DNA of 46,866 nucleotides from an uncultured Ectothiorhodospiraceae bacterium (GTDB lineage Bacteria; Pseudomonadota; Gammaproteobacteria; UBA9214): contig CAMYIX010000031.1 of NCBI GenBank assembly GCA_947258615.1, forward strand, positions 1 to 46,866. Direction: 5' to 3'. A model generated the notes under the pieces. That model was not told the origin of the DNA. It did not search any database and saw only the letters and a program-made list of their open reading frames with translations. Shown piece after piece: positions 39,124 through 46,866 of the stretch (its first letter is position 1; each line of letters begins with the position of its first letter). Position numbers and translations under genes: made by a program.

Positions 39124-39444
39124 GACTATTCCTATGTTGCCAGATTAAAAAAGCCATTCACCGCAGAGACGCAAAGAGCGCAAAGTAAAATATACAGAAT
39201 AACCTTGAATACCGTAAATTATTAGTCAAAATCTTCTCTAGACGCACACACATCCATGTTATGTAAGGCCGGAATGACAGCTTGATCAGACTTTCCTTAA
39301 GTATCTCGGTATTGTATTGATTTTTGAGTTTTTCTCTGCGTCCTCGGCGTCTCCGCGGTTGGTTGCTGTTGTTATTCTATTGATCAGTATTTATTTTTCT
39401 TTGCGCTCTTTGCGCTCTTCGCGCCTTTGCGGTGAGTATTTTAT
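39124..39444. repeat. Dispersed repeat cluster 3 between folP and glmM
   Basis: No gene. One forward copy (about 39157-39185, TTCACCGCAGAGACGC then GCAAAG units) faces two reverse copies (about 39332-39360 and 39397-39435, the latter ending GCGGTGA and holding an extra 9-mer). An unrelated spacer of about 145 nt lies between them. In most relatives folP and glmM are close together, so this looks like an insertion into an operon. Confidence 0.85.
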
Positions 39445-40299
39445 CTATTCCACATCCCGCACCGCCTGGCACATCCGGATTGCCTCGCTCGTTGCGCGCA
39501 CGTCGTGGGCCCGCACGATGGCGGCCCCTTGCCACACGGCCAGCACCGCCAGCGCAATGCTGGGTGCCAGGCGCTGGTCCACCGGCAGGTCCAGCAGCTT
39601 GCCGATAAGCGACTTGCGCGACAGGCCCACCAGCACAGGAAAGCCGCGGGCAACCAGCCGGTCGAGGTGCCGCAGCAGTTGCAGGTTGTGTTCCACGGAC
39701 TTGCCGAAACCGAAACCGGGATCCAGCAGGATACGTTCGCGCGCAATACCGGCCTCCAGGCAGGCGTCCACGCGCGCCTCCAGGAAGTCGCCGACGTCAG
39801 TGACAACATCCCGGTAGACCGGTGCATCCTGCATGGTCTCCGGGTCGCCCTGCATGTGCATCAGGCAGACCGGCACGTCCAGCCCGGCAGCGGCCTCCAG
39901 GGCACCTCCGGCCTGCAGCGCATTGACGTCATTGATCAGTCCTGCGCCGGCTGCGACCGCCGCGCGCATGACCTCCGGTTTGCGGGTGTCGATGGAGATC
40001 GGTACCGTGATCGACGACTGCAGGGCCTCGATGACGGGAATGACCCGGCGCAGTTCCTCGTCCAGCGGGACCGCGGCGGCCCCGGGCCGGGTCGACTCGC
40101 CACCGATATCGATAATGTCCGCCCCGTCCTCAACCATGCTTCGGGCACGTTCGACGGCCAGGTCCGGTGAAAAAAAATCACCCCCGTCCGAGAAGGAATC
40201 GGGGGTGATATTGAGCACGCCCATGGTGCAGGGGCATGCCAGGTTCAGTGATTTTCCGCCGCAGTCGAGGACGAGTTGCGGCCCGGCTGTCATCACCAC
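39445..40299 (-). CDS. folP: Dihydropteroate synthase
   Basis: A 284-residue TIM-barrel enzyme of folate synthesis that joins p-aminobenzoate to dihydropterin pyrophosphate; it is the sulfonamide target. Signatures: MGVLNITPDSFSDGG, GADIIDIGGESTRPGA, PISIDTRKPEVM, INDVNAL, MHMQGDPETMQ, DPGFGFGKSVEHN, LVGLSRKSLIG and the C-terminal RAHDV. Complete. It starts 18 nt after ftsH, the conserved ftsH-folP pair. Confidence 0.97.
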   Translation of the reverse strand: MVMTAGPQLVLDCGGKSLNLACPCTMGVLNITPDSFSDGGDFFSPDLAVERARSMVEDGADIIDIGGESTRPGAAAVPLDEELRRVIPVIEALQSSITVPISIDTRKPEVMRAAVAAGAGLINDVNALQAGGALEAAAGLDVPVCLMHMQGDPETMQDAPVYRDVVTDVGDFLEARVDACLEAGIARERILLDPGFGFGKSVEHNLQLLRHLDRLVARGFPVLVGLSRKSLIGKLLDLPVDQRLAPSIALAVLAVWQGAAIVRAHDVRATSEAIRMCQAVRDVE

Positions 40300-40317
40300 G
40301 GCTGAACGGGGCGCGGG

Positions 40318-42246
40318 CTAGTGCTGCCCCGCAGGTCCGCCAATCGTGCCCTCTTTGGTATCGTCCTTGTCCCGCGACCCGGCCGCCGGGTCACCGGAAC
40401 TTGCCGTGGGCTCGCTGTCGTCCCAGTCCTGAGGCGGTCGCGGCGGTTTACCGGCCATGATGTCATCGATCTGGTCGCTGTCGATGGTCTCGTATTTCAT
40501 CAGCGCCTCGGCCATGGTGTGGAGCTTTTCGATGTTGGTCTTGAGGATCTCCTCCGCACGTTTGTAGGAACGATCGATAATGGCGCGGATCTCCTGGTCG
40601 ATATCGTGCGCGGTCTCATCCGATACGTGCTTGTGCTGGGCAACGGAATGTCCCAGGAAGACCTCTTCCTGTTCGTCGCTATAGGTCAACGGACCGAGCT
40701 TGTCAGACAGGCCCCACTTGGTGACCATGCTGCGTGCCAGCTCGGTGGTACGCTGGATATCGTTGGATGCCCCGGTGGTCACCTTCTCCGGCCCGAAGAC
40801 CAGCTCCTCGGCGATGCGGCCGCCGAACAGGCTGCAGATCTGGCTTTCCAGGTGCTCCTTGCTCAGGCTGTAACGGTCGCTTTCCGGCAGGAACATGGTG
40901 ACACCCAGCGCGCGCCCGCGCGGTATGATGGAGACCTTGTAGACCGGGTCATGCGAGGGCATCTGCCGGCCGACGATGGCATGCCCCGCCTCGTGATAGG
41001 CGGTGAGTTTCTTTTCCTCCTCGCTCATCACCATGGACCTGCGTTCGGCGCCCATCATGATCTTGTCCTTGGCCTTTTCCAGGTCTTCCATGTCCACCAG
41101 GCGCTTGTTGGCACGCGCGGCGAACAGCGCCGCCTCGTTCACCAGGTTGGCCAGGTCGGCGCCGGAGAACCCCGGGGTACCACGCGCAATCAGGCTGGGC
41201 TTGACGTTGTCATCGATTGGCACCTTGCGCATGTGCACCCGGAGGATCTGTTCACGGCCGCGCACGTCCGGCAGCGGCACCACTACCTGGCGATCGAAGC
41301 GGCCGGGGCGCAGCAGCGCGGGATCGAGCACGTCGGGCCGGTTGGTGGCCGCGATCACGATCACGCCTTCGTTGCCCTCGAAACCGTCCATCTCCACCAG
41401 CAGCTGGTTGAGGGTCTGCTCACGTTCATCGTGGCCGCCCCCGAGGCCGGCGCCGCGGTGACGGCCCACTGCGTCGATCTCGTCGATGAAGATTATGCAG
41501 GGCGCGTGTTTCTTGGCCTGCTCGAACATGTCACGCACCCGCGAGGCGCCGACACCGACGAACATTTCGACAAAGTCCGAGCCCGAGATGGTGAAAAACG
41601 GCACCTTGGCCTCGCCCGCGATGGCCCTGGCCAGCAGGGTCTTGCCGGTACCCGGTGAGCCGACCATGAGCACCCCGCGCGGTATCTTGCCACCCAGGCG
41701 CTGGAACTTGCCCGGGTCACGCAGGAACTCGACCAGCTCCCCGACTTCTTCCTTGGCCTCTTCCACGCCGGCCACGTCGGAGAAATTGACCTTGACCTGG
41801 TCCTCGCCCAGCATGCGCGCACGGCTCTTTCCGAAGGACATCGCACCGCGGCCGCCGGCGCCGCCCTGCATCTGGCGCATGAAGAAGATCCACACACCGA
41901 TCAGTAGCAGCATCGGGAACCAGGAGATAAAGATCTGCATCAGCAGGGACTGCTGGTTGGGCGTCTTTACGTTGACCTCGACATTGTTGCTGAGGAGGTC
42001 ATCGACCATCTTCGGGTCCTCGGGAGGTGTCTGCACCGTGAAACGGGTGCCGTCGGCACGCAGACCCTCAACCGTGTGGTCCTCTATATCGACACGCTGC
42101 ACCTGGCCCTGCTGGACCTCGGCGATGAAATCGGAATAGCTGATCGTCTGGGTAGTGGAGGTCGTCGGACCGAAGTTATTGAAAACCGACATCAGCACAA
42201 TGGCGATGACCAGCCAGAGAATCAGATTTTTTGCAAGATCGTTCAA
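40318..42246 (-). CDS. ftsH: ATP-dependent zinc metalloprotease FtsH
   Basis: A 642-residue membrane AAA+ protease that degrades misassembled membrane proteins and regulators such as LpxC and sigma-32. Two N-terminal membrane helices flank a periplasmic domain. The AAA module has Walker A GSPGTGKT, Walker [17 protein letters not shown] and the second region of homology [19 protein letters not shown]. The zinc site is HEAGH (His418, Glu419, His422). The C-terminal 40 residues are disordered and rich in Pro, Ser and Gly. Complete. It leads the folP-glmM run; no sigma-32 box was recognised upstream. Confidence 0.97.
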   Translation of the reverse strand: MNDLAKNLILWLVIAIVLMSVFNNFGPTTSTTQTISYSDFIAEVQQGQVQRVDIEDHTVEGLRADGTRFTVQTPPEDPKMVDDLLSNNVEVNVKTPNQQSLLMQIFISWFPMLLLIGVWIFFMRQMQGGAGGRGAMSFGKSRARMLGEDQVKVNFSDVAGVEEAKEEVGELVEFLRDPGKFQRLGGKIPRGVLMVGSPGTGKTLLARAIAGEAKVPFFTISGSDFVEMFVGVGASRVRDMFEQAKKHAPCIIFIDEIDAVGRHRGAGLGGGHDEREQTLNQLLVEMDGFEGNEGVIVIAATNRPDVLDPALLRPGRFDRQVVVPLPDVRGREQILRVHMRKVPIDDNVKPSLIARGTPGFSGADLANLVNEAALFAARANKRLVDMEDLEKAKDKIMMGAERRSMVMSEEEKKLTAYHEAGHAIVGRQMPSHDPVYKVSIIPRGRALGVTMFLPESDRYSLSKEHLESQICSLFGGRIAEELVFGPEKVTTGASNDIQRTTELARSMVTKWGLSDKLGPLTYSDEQEEVFLGHSVAQHKHVSDETAHDIDQEIRAIIDRSYKRAEEILKTNIEKLHTMAEALMKYETIDSDQIDDIMAGKPPRPPQDWDDSEPTASSGDPAAGSRDKDDTKEGTIGGPAGQH

Positions 42247-42325
42247 ACGGAATACCTCGTTAGCCGGCAGGACAGGCCTGCATTACCACAGTCTTTCGAC
42301 GGGTTATTGATTTAACTTTAAAACA

Positions 42326-42958
42326 TTATGACACATCCGCACCCCGGTAGTGCCGCGCCACCACGTACACCTCGCGGCTGCGGGGACGGGAGGCCCGCGG
42401 CTTGCGAATCTTCACCTGTTTATACTGCGTGCGCAGCAGCCTGATCAGGTCATCAAATCCCTCGCCCTGAAAGGCCTTGAACAGCAAATCACCACCCGTG
42501 CGCAGTACCCGGGCAGCAAAATCGGCTGCCAGCTCGGCCAGGTACATGCTGCGCGGCTGATCCACCGCCTCCATGCCACTGATATTGGGGGCCATATCGG
42601 ACATTACAAGGTCTACCGGAGTCTCCCTCAGGTTTTCCATTAATAAATCAAGCACTTCGTCCTCCCTGAAGTCCCCCTGCAGGAATTCCACCCCCTCCAG
42701 GGGCTCCATGGCCAGCAGGTCCATGGCGATGATGCGACCCCTGCCCTTCAGCACCTGCGCGGCGTACTGCGACCAGCCACCCGGCGCCGCACCCAGGTCC
42801 ACAATGGTCATGCCGGGTCGCAGGAGACGGTCCTTGTGCTGGAGTTCCTCGAGCTTGTAGACCGCGCGCGAGCGATAGCCCTCGCGCTGCGCGCGTTTCA
42901 CGTACTCGTCCTCGAAATGCGATTTCAGCCAGCGATGGCTGCTCTTGCTTCGTGCCAT
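42326..42958 (-). CDS. rlmE: 23S rRNA (uridine 2552-2'-O) methyltransferase RlmE
   Basis: A 210-residue Rossmann-fold methyltransferase (FtsJ/RrmJ) that modifies Um2552 in the 50S A-loop. The SAM site is [16 protein letters not shown]. The K-D-K-E catalytic tetrad is visible: Lys in [12 protein letters not shown], Asp in VMSDMAPN, Lys in LLFKAFQG, and Glu in SREVYVVAR. It is divergent from yhbY with repeat cluster 4 between. The rlmE-ftsH order with yhbY upstream is as in E. coli. Complete. Confidence 0.97.
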   Translation of the reverse strand: MARSKSSHRWLKSHFEDEYVKRAQREGYRSRAVYKLEELQHKDRLLRPGMTIVDLGAAPGGWSQYAAQVLKGRGRIIAMDLLAMEPLEGVEFLQGDFREDEVLDLLMENLRETPVDLVMSDMAPNISGMEAVDQPRSMYLAELAADFAARVLRTGGDLLFKAFQGEGFDDLIRLLRTQYKQVKIRKPRASRPRSREVYVVARHYRGADVS

Positions 42959-43270
42959 GGAGTAAAGAACCCGAGAGGTCGATTGTCAGAAAAACTTCCA
43001 GACCAGTTTTTTCACCGCGGAGACTCAGAGGTCGCGGAGAAAATACATTATAAGTACCAATTAACCGCAAAGACGCAAAGGACGCAAAGAAACATTATTG
43101 TAAAAAAAGCCGATCCACGGCATAAATCATTGTGTTTTTGGCTTTTCTTTCTTCGCGTCCTTTGCGCCTTTGCGGTGAATTCTTTTATTGTTAAACATTT
43201 TTCCGTGTTCTTCCGTGGATTCCGTGGCTATTATGGTCTCCCCTGCACCAACAAGAGCGTGATAAAGCTC
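42959..43270. repeat. Dispersed repeat cluster 4 between rlmE and yhbY
   Basis: This divergent 312-bp gap holds two forward copies (about 43011-43041 with CGCGGAG units; 43061-43091 with CGCAAAG units) and one reverse copy (43146-43179, ending GCGGTGAA). A related TCCGTG-type tandem follows at 43199-43230 (three TTCCGTG units). Promoters of both flanking genes must lie here, so the arms could affect both. No gene seen. Confidence 0.85.
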
Positions 43271-43603
43271 ATGCCATTATCGGAACAACAGAAACGCGAG
43301 CTTCGCGGCCGCGGCCATGGACTCAAACCGGTTGTCAGCATCGGCAATGCCGGCCTGAATGCGGCGGTGATCCGCGAAATCGACCTGTCACTGGACCACC
43401 ACGAGCTGATGAAGGTGCGCATCGGCAGCGCGGATCGGGACACGAAACAGCAACTCATCGATGCCCTGTGCAAGGCCTGCAATGCCGAGCGGGTACAGGC
43501 CATCGGCCACATCGCGCTGATCTACCGGAAAAGGAAAGACCCGCCGTCCGGCAAAACCCGGGCGGCGCGCCGTCCGGTCAAAAAGCGGCGGTCTGCGCAC
43601 TGA
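43271..43603 (+). CDS. yhbY: YhbY-type CRM-domain ribosome-associated RNA-binding protein
   Basis: A 110-residue CRS1-YhbY (CRM) domain protein that associates with pre-50S particles. It reads LSEQQKRELRGRGHGLKPVVSIGNAGLN (43274-43360), then EIDLSLDHHELMKVRIGS and ERVQAIGHIALIYRKRKD. The loop that in other CRM proteins is GxxG appears as IGNAG. The C-terminus has an extra basic tail (KTRAARRPVKKRR). The start is ATG 43271; the longer frame from 42836 crosses repeats and is not coding. Its stop abuts the converging DUF4149 gene with no base between. Confidence 0.93.
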   Translation: MPLSEQQKRELRGRGHGLKPVVSIGNAGLNAAVIREIDLSLDHHELMKVRIGSADRDTKQQLIDALCKACNAERVQAIGHIALIYRKRKDPPSGKTRAARRPVKKRRSAH

Positions 43604-44041
43604 TCAGTCGCGCTGGCCGAACGCGACCAGCACCAGCCCCAGCATACAGTTGCCGATGAACAAGACGGCCGCCAGGCCGTGCAGCTGACCGAAGCGGGAA
43701 CTCTCCACCTGACCCGCTGCCCGCAGCTCCGCGATCATCGGGGACAGCACGAACTCACCGGCCAGCACCAGCACCAGCATTACCACGATAACCAGCAAGG
43801 GCCAGCGCGCCGCAGGGTGTTCGCGCCGCAATAATCTCAGGCCCAGCAACAGCGTACCGCAGGCCAGACCGATAAAACTCATTATGGAAAACAGGCTCCC
43901 GGCGAGGGAGCCGGCCTGGGCAGGGCTCTCCAGCCCGGCAAACAGCAGCGGCGCTACAATAAAGCCGCTGACCCACAGACCACCGACCCACAGGGTCAGC
44001 AGGACACGTTCAAGGGCAGGAAGCAGGGAAGTCATGATCAT
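43604..44041 (-). CDS. DUF4149-type membrane protein
   Basis: A 145-residue protein with four predicted membrane helices. It has LLTLWVGGLWVSGFIVAPLLF, SIMSFIGLACGTLLLGLRLL, the helix WPLLVIVVMLVLVLAGEFVLSPMI (43740-43810 region), and LHGLAAVLFIGNCMLGLVLV. The N-terminal GGLWVSGFIVAPLLF and the loop FGQLHG are typical of DUF4149. Function is unknown; it is often found near greA and rlmE in gammaproteobacteria. The start may be ATG 44041 or 44035. It lies 32 nt after greA and is probably on the same transcript. Confidence 0.8.
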   Translation of the reverse strand: MIMTSLLPALERVLLTLWVGGLWVSGFIVAPLLFAGLESPAQAGSLAGSLFSIMSFIGLACGTLLLGLRLLRREHPAARWPLLVIVVMLVLVLAGEFVLSPMIAELRAAGQVESSRFGQLHGLAAVLFIGNCMLGLVLVAFGQRD

Positions 44042-44073
44042 GCAGGCAGCCGGTGACCGGCTGCAGTCGGCCG

Positions 44074-44546
44074 TCAGATATAGCGGACCGAGACGATCTC
44101 CAGGCAGCGCTCACCGCCCGGTACCTGGACCGCGACCTCGTCTCCTTCCATCTTGGCAATCAGGGCGCGTGCAATCGGCGAATTCACCGAGATCATCCCG
44201 ACCTTGATGTCGGCCTCGTCCTCGCCCACGATCTGGTAGGTGATCTCCTCTTCGGTGTCCACGTCGATCAGTTCAACGGTGCAGCCGAAAATCACCTTGC
44301 CGCCCGCGTCCATGGTGCTGACATCCACGATGTGGGCATGGCCCAGCTTGCCTTCGATCTCCTTGATGCGGCCTTCGGCGAAACTCTGCTGTTCACGTGC
44401 CGCGTGATACTCGGCATTCTCCTTGAGATCGCCGTGTGCACGCGCCTCGGCAATGGCCTGGATGATGCGCGGCCGATCCACGGTCTTCAGGCGTACCAGT
44501 TCCGCGCGCAGTTTCTCGGCGCCTTTCGCGGTAATCGGTATTTTCT

Positions 44547-44550
<4 letters not shown>
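44074..44550 (-). CDS. greA: Transcription elongation factor GreA
   Basis: A 158-residue factor that rescues backtracked RNA polymerase by stimulating transcript cleavage. The N-terminal coiled coil has [19 protein letters not shown], with the acidic tip in [21 protein letters not shown] (Asp and Glu that reach the active site). The C-terminal domain has [22 protein letters not shown] and [10 protein letters not shown]. Its ATG overlaps the carB stop by 4 nt, so it is translationally coupled to carB, the usual carAB-greA order. Confidence 0.97.

Positions 44551-46866
<2,316 letters not shown>

Noticed and set aside
42836..43270. Upstream in-frame extension of YhbY
   Set aside because: It crosses repeat cluster 4 and the start of rlmE and has no similarity to the family.

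Overview
The window is about 47 kb of GC-rich chromosome from a gammaproteobacterium. Gene order and protein sequences resemble free-living, often sulfur-oxidising lineages such as Chromatiales relatives, but the lineage call is inference. Almost everything is core housekeeping. Proteins match gammaproteobacterial families (DksA-GluQ, YheT, RlmE/YhbY, NusA with a C-terminal repeat region, the Nuo complex), and gene order extends the classic E. coli cluster greA-yhbY-rlmE-ftsH-folP-glmM-secG-leuU-metY-rimP-nusA-infB-rbfA-truB-rpsO-pnp.

Layout. 1-275: 3' end of a CysZ-like gene. 276-642: cluster of dispersed 9-nt-period repeats. 643-2604 (-): PLP aminotransferase and CbbY-like HAD phosphatase. 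2855-4576 (+): dksA with a long histone-H1-like lysine/alanine-rich N-terminus, a perfect-palindrome terminator, then gluQ. 4679-7627 (+): acs and a YheT-type hydrolase. 7649-8077 (-): HHE/hemerythrin protein. 8269-16948 (-): metY(tRNA-fMet)-rimP-nusA-infB-rbfA-truB-rpsO-pnp. 17001-31572 (-): nuoA to nuoN, all 14 subunits of the proton-pumping NADH:quinone oxidoreductase. 31849-33197 (-): tpiA-secG-leuU(tRNA-Leu GAG). 33198-37788: accessory block between tpiA and glmM (lipoprotein, 74-aa protein, DmeF-type metal exporter, orphan TAXI-type binding protein). 37789-46866: glmM, folP, ftsH and rlmE (-), yhbY (+), a DUF4149-type membrane protein, greA and the 3' part of carB (-).

The genes join translation (metY, rimP, nusA, infB, rbfA, truB, rpsO, rlmE, yhbY, gluQ), transcription control (dksA, greA, nusA), RNA decay (pnp), energy (nuo, acs, tpiA), envelope and protein quality (secG, ftsH, glmM), and folate and pyrimidine/arginine precursors (folP, carB).

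Two things stand out. First, three otherwise well-conserved genes carry clean internal deletions that remove essential parts. pnp loses the middle of its S1 domain with a frameshift. nuoE loses the second cysteine pair of its [2Fe-2S] site with a frameshift. tpiA loses eight residues including the catalytic glutamate, in frame. Sequence past each junction is undecayed, so these are either very recent or assembly errors. Second, four intergenic clusters of a 9-nt-period repeat, each with forward copies facing reverse copies, occur at 0.3, 22.3, 39.2 and 43.0 kb. One of them splits nuoJ from nuoK inside the nuo operon. I see no phage, insertion sequence, CRISPR array or defence island.
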